From Rhizoclosmatium globosum (lineage: Eukaryota; Chytridiomycota; Chytridiomycetes; Chytridiales; Chytriomycetaceae), in assembly GCA_002104985.1 (NCBI GenBank), contig MCGO01000046.1, positions 276,034-340,033 on the forward strand: a stretch of 64,000 nt of DNA. The letters are read 5' to 3'. Position numbers and translations under genes: made by a program. The notes under the pieces were generated by a model. It saw only the letters and a program-made list of their open reading frames with translations. It was not told the DNA's origin and did not search any database. Position 1 is the first letter of the stretch, and each line of letters begins with the position of its first letter. Positions 23,147 through 32,909 of the stretch are shown one piece after another.

Positions 23147-23400
23147 TGGTACTCAAGATTTGGCAGGAAAACAAGGCGTTTGACTCAGTTCTCTTTTTTG
23201 CACGTGTTTCGACAATGAGTCAGTGTGACATGGACTCCACCAACTTATTGTGTTCATCACTTTAAACTTCTGAATATGAATTAGTAGTGGGTATTTTTTT
23301 TTATGTAATTGAGTTGGAGAGGAAAGATTGTTAACAAATCAAACTATACACAACGTTTTATTAAGGTATGACAAAATGAAGAGGCAGCAACAAGATGAGC

Positions 23401-23610
23401 TCATTCAGCAAAAGAAAAGTGCGTCAACAACTCGCGATTCTTCTCCTCAGTTGCTGAGATTTGTTTACTCGATCCGGATACTTGGTCGGTATGCAAAATA
23501 GCAGCAGAGATCTGGTGTGTGCTTTCGATAATCACATGTGTGATCTGGTCGATAAGACTTGTTTCTTGTTCAATGGCGACTTGGGCTTCGTGGCCGATAT
23601 CAGCTGGCAT
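23401..23610 (-). CDS. HEAQ-motif small helical protein 5
   Basis: A 69-residue frame begins MPADIGHEAQVAIEQETS and continues LIDQITHVIIESTHQISAAILH. It ends with EEKNRELLTHF, close to EEQNRELVALY at the end of protein 3, so proteins 3 and 5 are close relatives. No catalytic or membrane signature is seen. Confidence 0.65.
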   Translation of the reverse strand: MPADIGHEAQVAIEQETSLIDQITHVIIESTHQISAAILHTDQVSGSSKQISATEEKNRELLTHFSFAE

Positions 23611-23865
23611 GATGTGGAGACTTATTAGGTTTTGGAATTTGATTTCTGGGGAAGATCAGAAAAGGACGTGATTGGTTTTTATGGGGAAATGCCAGAAGGC
23701 TGTCCATTTTGCGTGTTGTGACTTTCAGTGTGAGTAGTGGTGAGTCATTGGCCGTGTTTGCCAGATAGCTGTTAAAAAAATATTTCCCGTCAACCTTGTT
23801 GAACCCAGTTCACTTTAAGGTGGTTAAATCCAAAAAAAATCATAATTGACATGAAAGCATTAATA

Positions 23866-24534
23866 TTAGCTAATAACCTGCAAAGCCCGTGACGCAGTCC
23901 TACGCAACTGTTCCATAGCCCCCGTCCTAACCGGTTCATCCTCACCATACCTCGGCGGTTCATCCAAATACTCTGGCAAAAACTCTTCCTCAGCTTCACT
24001 GTCCCTACCCCTAATCCTCACCGCATATTCCTGCGTTTCCCGTTTCGATTTACACATCTTCAACGTGATTATCACGCAACCAAACAGCGCGATAACCAAG
24101 AGAGAGACAACAACAACAATTGTCTTTGTAGATACTGCGGGTGGAGGCGTTTCAGGACTGAAACCTTCTACAGCGGGGTATCCAGACCCCAGTGTGAATC
24201 TGCTGTTGCTCTGCCAGTTGATCTTTGAGCCAAAAACGGGAGAATCGTAGAGGGTTATTATTCCAGTGTTGTTGGAGTCGATGCAGAAGAGGCCGTTGGA
24301 GCCCCATGTTTGTAGAATCGTGGTGTTCGAGGTAGATTCGATTTTTATGAGTCTGTTGGAGGTGTACGAGAATGTGGCGGCGTTGCCTTTTTCGTCTTGG
24401 AATTGACTTGTTGGATTGAATTCGGTCGTATTTATTAAATTGTTGTAAACACCATAGATAGCCCCTGGAGAACAAATGGTGGAATTAGTATTCGCGATAT
24501 AAAAGAGATTTAGTGGATCCCAACGATCCTCCAT
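23866..24534 (-). CDS. Single-pass membrane protein with PY motif (5' end uncertain)
   Basis: From the ATG at 24534 the frame gives 222 residues. The ectodomain has several N-x-S/T sites (TNST, INTT, SNTT, NNTG) and two Cys. One membrane segment, TIVVVVSLLVIALFGCVIITL, is followed by basic residues (KMCKSKR), so the C-terminus is probably cytoplasmic. The tail contains FLPEYLDEPPRYGEDEP, where PPRY is a PPxY site of the kind bound by WW domains of Rsp5/Nedd4 ubiquitin ligases. The frame is open upstream to 24663 without another ATG, and no signal peptide is present, so an upstream exon encoding one is likely. The ligand or role is unknown. Confidence 0.65.
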   Translation of the reverse strand: MEDRWDPLNLFYIANTNSTICSPGAIYGVYNNLINTTEFNPTSQFQDEKGNAATFSYTSNRLIKIESTSNTTILQTWGSNGLFCIDSNNTGIITLYDSPVFGSKINWQSNSRFTLGSGYPAVEGFSPETPPPAVSTKTIVVVVSLLVIALFGCVIITLKMCKSKRETQEYAVRIRGRDSEAEEEFLPEYLDEPPRYGEDEPVRTGAMEQLRRTASRALQVIS

Positions 24535-24926
24535 GTTTTGGTATCTCCGCAGATGGTTGAGTTTGCTGCGACCGCAGAACCTGTTACTTAGCAGAAGATG
24601 CTGTTTGATGGACTGTATGAGGCATTCACACAACTCATTTGCTGTCTGTTTCTTTTTGTCCAAGACGTTTAACGCTTGTTCACGTTGTATTCGTTAGGCT
24701 TGAGTTGTTTGACAAACACAAGTGGAGACTGAATCTATGACGCAAGCGACACGGGGAACATGATAGGCATAACATTAATAATCAATGCAAGAGCAGATGC
24801 CTCAGCACAATTACATTTCTTTGACATCATTTAAGTCCACACATTAACCCACTTTTTAGTAAAAGGCTACTTTATCATGAACATAATACGAGGCGGAAGA
24901 AAAGAAAAAGATGCTAAAAATGCAGC

Positions 24927-26102
24927 CTAAATAAGTAAAGCAACACTTGCTGCCATTGCTGCGAATCCAGCAGCAACCTTTTCACCTGACGACTTTCCAG
25001 AACCTTGGGTGGCAGTAGAAACAGCACCATTCGAACCAGTACCAGTAGTTCCAGTAGAAGCTGTACCAGTGTTGGTAGAACCAGAAACGGATGGAGTACA
25101 AGAAGCTCCAGACTTGACCAAACCAATATGGTAAAAGCTGTAAGTGACACTTGGAGGATTAAAGTTGACGAACGTGGCGTCCTTTGTGTGTTTGAAGTCA
25201 AAGTTGTTGACACCGTCGAATTCCTTTGCCATGAGGGAGAAGGGGATGAAGATTGCTTGTGGAGTTCCGTTTGGAGTGTGAAATTGGGAGAGTTTGACGT
25301 ATGCAGAGTCTATAGAGAATTAGAAAGTGAGTCCGTTAGGAATTACCCGAATGCTTTCAAATACCTTTGGTTCTGGCGGAACAATCAGCGTTCTTTTGTG
25401 TCAATGTCAAGTACACGTCAGATCCAGCTGGCATGGACACATTGAGGTAGAGCCCTTGGTATGGAGTCATATCCTGGCATACTTTGACACCGAAATCGTT
25501 GGAGCTGCGTTGATCGTCCCAGACTATGAAAAATGCCGAGAATCAGTTTCAAGATATACATCAAATCACAAGTGGAAGAAATCCTTACCAAACTTGAAGT
25601 AAAAGTAGTTGTTTGCAAGGATATCGGCTGGATGCAAACCAGGGTCTGTGTTTGGCGGGTTTTGGAGGAATCCCGGTGTGACATCGACATGTCCGTCAGT
25701 GGCAGCAAAGTTGTAGGTCAGCTTAGAACCATCGCCATCGACTCCGTAGTCTCCGCCGTTCAAGTTGAGGGTCTGGTTGGGAAGGAAGGTTCAATGAAGG
25801 GTAAGTGGGACTTGGAAGGGGCAAGACACACCTTGACGTTTCCGTACGAGTCCTGAGCATTGCAAGTGCCATGACAGTGTTAGTAATAGTTAAGCTTTTG
25901 CCATCAGAATGAGTGACTCACATTTCTGTAGTTTGAAGCGGATCTGTGAATGTGATAAGGGCAGAGAACGTGTCAGCCAATCAACCGAGGCTCTTCCTTC
26001 TCACCTTGGACTCATGTCATCAACTAGGAACTCGCACGAGGAAGGCACGGTGAGCTGGGCAGCGGCTGCAACAAGTGGCAAAAGGGCGACTAGTGAAAGC
26101 AT
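24927..26102 (-). CDS. Secreted, probably GPI-anchored protein
   Basis: Six exons (26005-26102, 25922-25943, 25832-25852, 25589-25772, 25365-25523, 24927-25309) give 288 residues. The N-terminus MLSLVALLPLVAAAAQLTVP is a clear signal peptide. The middle is rich in Asp, Asn and aromatics (NNYFYFKFG, VWDDQRSSND, YLNVSMPAGSDVYLTLTQ) like a beta-sandwich carbohydrate-binding or wall protein, but I cannot name the family. The C-terminus is Gly/Ser/Thr-rich and ends KVAAGFAAMAASVALLI, a typical GPI-attachment signal. Exons 2 and 3 are only 22 and 21 nt. All junctions keep frame. Confidence 0.75.
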
Positions 26103-26262
26103 TTTGGATTGTGATTTCGAGAACCTTTCGAAGTAGGTCAATCAATCACTATTTAACTGCAAACATAAGCAGGCTTACTCTTTTCTACTATTCTTAGTTT
26201 ATTATATTTAATAACCTTACTTTGTTGAATAACCCACAAATGACTTGAAACGTTCCCCCAAA

Positions 26263-27432
26263 ATGCCAAAGCCAGTGCACGTCATCCGACTCCTCCAACC
26301 ATCCGAACAAGAAAGCATCGCTGCAACCCTTTCCCATGCCTTCGCAAACAGCACCTTCACCAAGTGGATCACGCCCGATCCGATCCTTCGCAAATCCAAC
26401 ATGGACACGTACTTCACCGACATTGTCACTGGCGTCTCGTCTGTGCCTGGATCGTTCATCGAAGTCACAGACGACTTGAACGCAGCTGCTCTCTGGTCCT
26501 TCAAGGCCCCCGAATCTCCCTCGGTTACCCCTCGAAAGCGGCCGCCTTACAGAAAAGAAGTTGTCGACATCTTTGCCGGAATTGAACAATCGGCGCCAGA
26601 GAAACCCTATTTGTATCTTGGTTTTATTGGTGCAAAAGTGGAAGGAACTGGCGCTGCTTCCGCACTCATCCGCCACAGACTGGCCAATTTGGAGCAAGGA
26701 ACTAAAGTCGCGTTATGGACGGGGACAAGGAGCAATATTGCATTCTATGAACGATTTGGATTCAAACTGTACTCTCAGGCACTCAAAGAAGATTTAGAGG
26801 ACGGACAGAATGGTTGGTGGATGGTTCGTGATCCACAATCAGAACACATTGTCAGACCTATGCGGGTTGGAGAAGAAGATATTGTCATCGATATTCTGAG
26901 TACCGCGTTTTACAGGGATGAATGGATTAAATGGACGACTCCAGACGACAGTGCACGCGCAAAAGAATGTCTTGTGGATTTCACTGCGATTGTAAAGAGT
27001 TCTGACCCGAATATGGTTATTGAAGTAACGGATGATTTGAATGGAGCTGCCGTGTGGATTCATCGAAACGAGAACGTCGGGGCTGATGATGGTGTATGTC
27101 ATGAATACGAAAGTATGGATGAATTCCGTGATGAGGTCCGTAGGATTCTGGAGGGTATTGGACCTGCGGCTCCGCCTCGGCCATACCTTTTCCTTGATTT
27201 GATTGGGTCCAAAGTGGAAGGGACTGGGGCAGCGTCGGCATTGATTCGACACCGCCTTGAACGGATCGGTAACGATACAAACGTGGCATTGTGGACAGGG
27301 AACAAACAAAACAGAAAGTTTTACGAGCGGTTTGGGTTTAAACCGTACTCTCAAGCCTTGAAAGAGGATTTGCCGTGCGGTCAAAATGCGTGGTGGTTGG
27401 TACGAGACGCTTCTGATTCGATGAAGAAGTAA
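26263..27432 (+). CDS. Tandem-domain GNAT acetyltransferase-like protein
   Basis: The intronless frame of 389 residues consists of two homologous GNAT-like halves (about 5-190 and 195-385). Each has an N-terminal alpha/beta region ending FIEVTDDLNAAALW or MVIEVTDDLNGAAVW, then KVEGTGAASALIRHRL, which corresponds to the acetyl-CoA pyrophosphate loop (Q/R-x-x-G-x-G/A), then KVALWTGT..N..FYERFGFK, the motif-B end seen in many N-acetyltransferases. Substrate unknown. The start at 26263 is the first ATG; an upstream TTG is not needed. The single-domain paralogue at 29643 lies beyond the Cys-rich gene, so the domain fused or duplicated within this locus. Confidence 0.8.
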   Translation: MPKPVHVIRLLQPSEQESIAATLSHAFANSTFTKWITPDPILRKSNMDTYFTDIVTGVSSVPGSFIEVTDDLNAAALWSFKAPESPSVTPRKRPPYRKEVVDIFAGIEQSAPEKPYLYLGFIGAKVEGTGAASALIRHRLANLEQGTKVALWTGTRSNIAFYERFGFKLYSQALKEDLEDGQNGWWMVRDPQSEHIVRPMRVGEEDIVIDILSTAFYRDEWIKWTTPDDSARAKECLVDFTAIVKSSDPNMVIEVTDDLNGAAVWIHRNENVGADDGVCHEYESMDEFRDEVRRILEGIGPAAPPRPYLFLDLIGSKVEGTGAASALIRHRLERIGNDTNVALWTGNKQNRKFYERFGFKPYSQALKEDLPCGQNAWWLVRDASDSMKK

Positions 27433-27599
27433 TGTTGCTGAATATGGATGTATGTATGGTTTTTTAATGGAGAGTTAATGAAAAGATATTGATGGGACTC
27501 ATCTTTTTGTAATTGCGCCGTTTTCGATATTTAAAATGGACAGTAATAGTTGCGGAAATCAATATCCGCACTCATAATGAAACGGAAAAGATGTGGCTG

Positions 27600-27731
27600 G
27601 GCAATAAATTGAATAAAGGTTCGATTAGCGGCAAATGCGGCAGATCCAGCCTGTCCCTATAAAGACCAGCGCATTCCAACACTTTCGTATCCATCAACAA
27701 CAAACAAACAAAAAACCTCTTCAATAAGGAA
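27600..27731 (+). promoter_or_regulatory. Promoter and leader of Cys-rich gene B
   Basis: A TATAAAG lies near 27658. Further upstream a block beginning GATTAGCGGCA, then GCGGCAG(A/G)TCCAGC, is also found upstream of copy A (minus strand, about 1420-1445), and the leader CAACAAACAAAC..AAAACCTCTTC is shared as well. The leader is too short to encode a signal peptide. Confidence 0.6.
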
Positions 27732-29389
27732 ATGTCAGTCTCTCAAGCCTGCAACTACGCCCTTACGGCTCTCCAACAAGAATTCTCAGCCTGTGGAAAG
27801 GCGTCTAACAGCAACGCTGTGACGGATTGTAACTGCACCTCGCTTGGTAAGGCAACGACTGTTTCAATTTGTTGTACTCACCATCCTGTGCAGATCCAGA
27901 GTCAGTCACTGCATACTGTAACTTCCCAGAAAACGACAGAAACACATGGACAACACCTTACTTGGCCGCTGTCGATGCTCGTATGAACGCCTGTCTGTAG
28001 GTAGCTTGGCGTTATTGTTGGCAACTGCAAATCTAAGCTATCCGCTCTCAGTGCCGTTAACAAGCCAGTTGTCTCGGCACCAGTGATCGCCCTTCCCAGT
28101 TATATACCAAACCCATGGGCTGTTCAAACTGGCCCACTTACCCCAGCCTGTACCTACATCCGTGAAGCTTTCGAGCAACGCTTCCGTAACTGTGGAAAGG
28201 GTCCTGACGCGAAGGCTATCGACACCTGTCTCTGTACTGGTCTATGTACGTACCTTCTTTTTTCGTTCTTATTCAATATATTACCTAATACCATCAATTC
28301 TAAGTCACCGAGTCACTCTCGGCCTACTGTAATGCCAGGAAACGATCAAGCAAACTGGTTGAACCTCTACCAAGACGGAGCCGCTGCTCGTTCAAATTCA
28401 TGTACTAAAGTCGGTTTGCCATTGACTGCAATCCCTGTCTTGTCTCTTCCAAACAATATTCCAAACCCCATCAAAGATCCTCCAACACCTGCGCCTCAGG
28501 CTCTTACTCCTGCATGTAACTACGTGCTTGACGCGTTCAATCAGAGATTTCGAAACTGTGGAAAGGGAGCTGATGCCAATTCTGCAAATACTTGCATCTG
28601 TAACGGTCTTTGTGAGTATTATCGCGTTTTAAAGCCTTAAACCCCAACTAAATTTTACTTGCCTAGTCACCGAGTCTCTTTTGGCATACTGCGACCTCCC
28701 AGGCAACGATAAATCCAAGTGGATCACTGACTACCAAAGCGGTGTCACTGCACGCTCAGACTCATGCGCCAAAGTTGGCTTGCCTCTTAACCCAATTCCT
28801 CTCTTGAGCTTGCCAGACAGTATTCCAAACCCCATTCCTGTTACTCCTCCAGCTCCAGTTGCATCTCTTACTCCAGCCTGTACCTACATTCTTGATGCGT
28901 TTGGTCAAAGATTCCGTAACTGCGGAAAAGGAGCTGATGCCGTGTCAGCTAACACTTGCATTTGTAACGGTCTTTGTGAGTGTCATGCCTTTTTAAAACC
29001 TCAATCCCCAAAAACTAAATATAATATCCGCAGTCACTGAGTCCCTTTTGGCCTACTGTGATCTCCCAGGAAACGACAAGTCCAAGTGGTTCACTGATTA
29101 CCAAAGCGGTGTTTCTGCTCGTTCAAACTCTTGTGCCAAAGTCGGCTTGGCTTTGACTCCAATTCCTCTATTGAGCTTGCCAGACAATATTCCAAACCCA
29201 CTCAAAGACACTTCTGCTTCAACGTCAACCAGTGTTGCACCTTCGCCAATTCCTCCAACCAAGACTACTTCTGGCGCTACTGACGCAAAGACGAGCGCCT
29301 TATCTAAGCCATCGAATGTGGTTATTTCTGGAACTGGGTCAATTGGGTTGGCTGGTGCTTTGATGGTTGCTTGTGCCGTCTTGATTTAA
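27732..29389 (+). CDS. Cys-rich tandem-unit protein, copy B (six exons, one unit damaged)
   Basis: Exons are 27732-27846, 27894-27996, 28052-28245, about 28305-28611, 28667-28975 and 29034-29389. Exons 1, 2 and 3 have exactly the lengths of copy A (115, 103, 194). The family unit occurs five times and the C-terminus ends in the same hydrophobic tail. At the fourth exon the sequence TACTGTAATGCCAGG is two bases short of the equivalent place in sister units, so the conserved splice at 28304 leads to a stop. An alternative intron 28250-28312 restores frame (459 residues) but loses the AYC cysteine, and full retention of the intron is also open. Function unknown. Confidence 0.72.
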
Positions 29390-29642
29390 TTCATGGTGTT
29401 ATATTTATTCCTCCTGCATGTATCTTTAAGAATAACTTTCCTCATTATTATCTAAGCTGATCGTGACAGTTCAATAAATCATCATATACATTGCATCTCA
29501 TCTCTTCCTTGTCTATATTATGATTAAAAATCCATTCATATGGCGTAAAGGCTGAACAGTTTGGAAAGGAGGCCATTATTTCAAATTTGTGGCTTTCCCC
29601 CACCCAATTTACAAAACTTCCCAGCAAAACCCAAACAACCAT

Positions 29643-30287
29643 ATGACCAACCCCAGGCAACCCACGCAGATCCACTGCCGCCCGATCCGTCCCTCCGATC
29701 ACGAAGCCGCCGCTCAAACCCTTATCGCAGCGTTCACCGACGCCCCCTTCACTATCTGGATCATCCCAGATCCAGTCATCCGCACCTCCGAAATGTCAAA
29801 GTACTGGCCCACCCTCCTCAAAACCGCCCTCAAAGACCCATCCACCTTCATCGAAGTCACAGACGACCTAAACGCCGTTGCCATCTGGTCACACGTCCCA
29901 ATCACCTCCACTCCTTCCTCCAACCCCGAACCCACAACCACCTCCTCCAACCCCGAAACCAAACAAGAAGCCACACAGACCGAACCCCCATTCCGCCCCG
30001 AAGTCCACGCAATCTACGCCGGAATCGCACAAAACGCTCCAGAGAAGCCGTACCTCTCTTTAGACTACATCGGTTCAACTAACCACAACCACGGATCCGC
30101 GTCTGCACTCCTTCGTCACAGACTTGATCAGGTAGATCCGGGCGTGAAGGTCGCGTTGTGGACGGGAACGAAGAAGAATATCGCGTTTTATGAGCGGTTT
30201 GGGTTTAGAGTTTATGCGACGGCGCTTGATGTTGATTTGGAGGGAGGGCAGAATGGGTGGTGGATGGTTAGAGAGGGAACGAAGTGA
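29643..30287 (+). CDS. Single-domain GNAT acetyltransferase-like protein
   Basis: A 214-residue frame from the first ATG (MTNPRQPTQIHCRPIRP). It aligns with each half of the protein at 26263: TFIEVTDDLNAVAIWSHV, a Pro/Thr-rich insertion, APEKPYLSLDYIGS, HGSASALLRHRL and KVALWTGTKKNIAFYERFGF. The acetyl-CoA loop reads NHNHGSASALL, lacking the first Gly of the canonical loop. The first two thirds of the gene are extremely C-rich and the last third G-rich. It is likely an active or recently diverged acetyltransferase of unknown substrate. Confidence 0.78.
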   Translation: MTNPRQPTQIHCRPIRPSDHEAAAQTLIAAFTDAPFTIWIIPDPVIRTSEMSKYWPTLLKTALKDPSTFIEVTDDLNAVAIWSHVPITSTPSSNPEPTTTSSNPETKQEATQTEPPFRPEVHAIYAGIAQNAPEKPYLSLDYIGSTNHNHGSASALLRHRLDQVDPGVKVALWTGTKKNIAFYERFGFRVYATALDVDLEGGQNGWWMVREGTK

Positions 30288-30535
30288 GTGAAGGGGTTGT
30301 GGTAAACAATTAAGGTTGAGACGGATTTTTAGCGGTGTTTCGGTTTAAGCCACATTTTTATGTCATGGTTGAATGGTTAGAAATACAGTATTGAAGTGCG
30401 TTGAATGATTGAATGAGAAATATTCCCGAGATATCTAAGGAGGATGAAGTTTCGTTCAGTGTGAATGCTGTCCAATAAATCCGTCGCGACCGTTTATTAA
30501 GGTTGTGTAATCCCAACACACGTTATGGGTACCAC

Positions 30536-31232
30536 TCATCCCTGAATCTTGCTCAACTTCTCAACAAGCTTTCCCGTCAAGGTTTCACTCAAACAAAACA
30601 ATCCATTCATTGACACGATTCTGTGAGTACCAGTTGGTTGGAAAGTACCTGGCACAATCTTTCCTTCCTTCAAGAGAACCGCGCCGATCAAATCTTCAGG
30701 ATCACTGTGCAGCAGTTTAGTTTTGAGAGTGTGTTGGATGAAGGACGTACCTAACACGACCCCATGGAGTATAGACTCTTGTATCAGAAACGTTCAAGTA
30801 TCCTTCCTTCTGATTAAACGCCAACTGTTGCAACCCTTCATCCTCATGGATAGATTCATTAAGAACCTGATGCAGCACCTCTGAATCCATTTCAGCCTTT
30901 TTCCCACAACCCATAACCATGAAAAACAAAAACAAACCTTCAAACTTCAGATTCGGCTCAAAGTTAGTTGTTGTAGGAACTGGTTTCGCAGTCGGCGGCA
31001 ACTGCGTTTTGATCCAGCCAACGACTCGTTTGTCTGTTGACGACGGCGGCGACGAGAACTTTGTGAATGAAAGGGCGAGCGAGGTGGTCGTCGGCGACTT
31101 GGTCCAGAACAGCGGAAACGGGTACGGCGCCGACGTTGGAGATGGCGACGTTGATAAGAGGCGGCGACGCAGAAGGTGGTGCGCTTGGACTTGGACTTGG
31201 ACTTGGACTTGGACTTGGTGGGCGCCGATCAT
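30536..31232 (-). CDS. Putative mitochondrial membrane protein
   Basis: Exons 30751-31232 and 30536-30704 (46-bp intron) join in frame to 216 residues. The N-terminus begins MIGAHQ, followed by a VQ dipeptide repeat, then LLRRRLLSTSPSP, an Arg/Ser-rich stretch with the look of a mitochondrial targeting sequence. A hydrophobic segment GLFLFFMVMGCG precedes a soluble C-terminal domain of about 100 residues. The layout resembles Tim21/Coa1-type inner-membrane proteins, but no firm motif supports that. The VQ repeat comes from a hexanucleotide repeat at about 31184-31218. Confidence 0.6.
31184..31218. repeat. CTTGGA hexanucleotide microsatellite
   Basis: About six tandem copies of CTTGGA, in frame inside the gene on the minus strand, encoding alternating Val and Gln. 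Length variation would not shift frame. Confidence 0.8.
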
Positions 31233-31424
31233 TTGCGGGTGAGAATCTGTGTGCTTGGATCGTGACAAAGAAGTATCAAGTAGAGAAATGAATAAGAGGT
31301 CAATTAAATCAGTATCCATTCTCATTCTTGTGCAATAACTCAAAGAAACGAACGATCGAGAGAGAAGGAGAACGAGGCGTTCATAATTACAAAAACACAC
31401 ACACAGTACACTTAAAACGAAATT

Positions 31425-32909
31425 TTAAAGCTCCTCATGCTCAATCTCCTCAGCATCATCAGCAACCTTCTCATCCTTCTTGGAAGCAGCCTCCTCAGCC
31501 TCTCTCTCCTTCTTCTCCTTCTCAGCCTTCTCTTCAGCTTCCTTTCTCTCCTTCTCGTCCAACTTGTCCTTGGCAGATTGCTCCTTCTCCTTCAAATCAG
31601 CCCATGTCTTCTTTCCAAACTTCTCGGCTTCGGCGATAGAGTCCGTCACGATGATGTTGTCAAAGATTGTGCCGGACTTGACTTGCCAGAGATCGAAACC
31701 AACGTGGGCGTTTGTGTAGTGGTAGATTTCAGCGTCTTCCTCTGTTAGGGTATTGTAAGATTTAGTATGAGATAACAGGACAAGAGCAAGACAAAAGACT
31801 CAACTGTACTCTGGGTTATCAATCTCAGGGTGAACCCAAGGACCCTTGTACTCAGGGTTTGGAATCTGTTTCGCCTTCCACTCCCCTTTGAACTCTGGGT
31901 TCGCAATCTTTGGAGCCTCCCATTCTCCATCCATCTCATCGTCCCAGTCTTCTGGCTTCTCAGCCTCAGGGTCAACAATAGTGGCTGGAATGTCGTCCCA
32001 TCCCTTTGGCTTCTTGTCAGTTGGGTCAGCGATTTCAGCGTCGTCAACCCAGTCGGCAGGTTTGGAGGCGGATGGATCCTTGATCTTCTTTGGTGGGAGG
32101 AGGTCCCATTCGTCAGTGATGGATCCAGATTCCTTTTCTTCACCATCCAAAAGGATTTTGAAGGTTTGGTCTGGCTTGAGGATGAATGTGTATTGGTCTG
32201 TTGTTTATGGATAAGGAGTGGCATTAGTTTTCCGATACCCATTACATAATAATACGTACGAGTCAATTGATCACTTCCAGGCGCAATAGTCTTCTTGATC
32301 AAGTGGTTCTTGTCCTTGTAGTTCAAAATAGCGTGAATCTTCTTGTCGTGTCCGCAAATGTCAGGGCCAAACATGATAGAGTATGGAGTCTCTCCGTTAA
32401 ACTTCTTTGGATCCATCTTTGGAAGGAGCTTAATGTAACCACCTCCACAATCTAATAATGCACGTTAATTTCACCCCAACACCCCTCGAAACCTATTTAA
32501 TAACAAACACACCAATGTTCTGCTCAAACTTTGCAGTAAACTGGAGCACAAGGTCCTTGTCCTTGTTGTCGAACTCCTTGTCAAGCGCCGCTGAGATGGA
32601 GTAGAACTTGGCGTCCTGCGACGTCTGCAATCCACGCGAGGCCTTGGCGTCCGCGTGGAACTTTCCAGCGCTGATTTTGAATTTTCCAAAGTCGTCTTTT
32701 GATTCGGATTGGATCCATCGAGACGGGATCTTGTCGCCTGAATTTGGGGTGTTTTAGTGGTTGGTTTGAGAGAGAGAGAGTGCTAGGTGGTAGGTGGTGA
32801 AGAGGGAAAGGGGTCACGTACTGTCAAAGGTCTCTTGGAAGTAGACTGTGGCCTGGGCGAGTGGGATGGCTGCAAGTGCGAGTGAGATGGCTTTGGCAAA
32901 GTTGACCAT
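31425..32909 (-). CDS. Calreticulin
   Basis: Exons 32822-32909, 32513-32737, 32451-32260, 31805-32197 and 31425-31741 give 404 residues, the usual length. Calreticulin is a Ca2+-binding lectin chaperone of the ER lumen that folds monoglucosylated glycoproteins. Signs are a signal peptide (MVNFAKAISLALAAIPLAQA), the N-domain motif CGGGYIKLL and PYSIMFGPDICG, the P-domain with KPADWVDD, KPKGWDDI and KPEDWDDE repeats and the following GEWEAPKI/GEWKAKQI/GPWVHPEI repeats, then an acidic/basic C-terminal helix. The last four residues are HEEL, a variant of the HDEL retrieval signal. It is divergent from the F-box/LRR gene. Confidence 0.95.

Noticed and set aside
27600..27640. GGTTCGATT resembling a tRNA B box
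   Set aside because: No matching A box or cloverleaf can be formed around it. It lies in the conserved promoter block of the Cys-rich gene.
30880..30940. Possible intron (donor GTTTGT, acceptor AAAAAG) in the mitochondrial-like protein
   Set aside because: Its 41-nt length would shift the frame to a stop, and the unspliced sequence encodes a plausible membrane segment.
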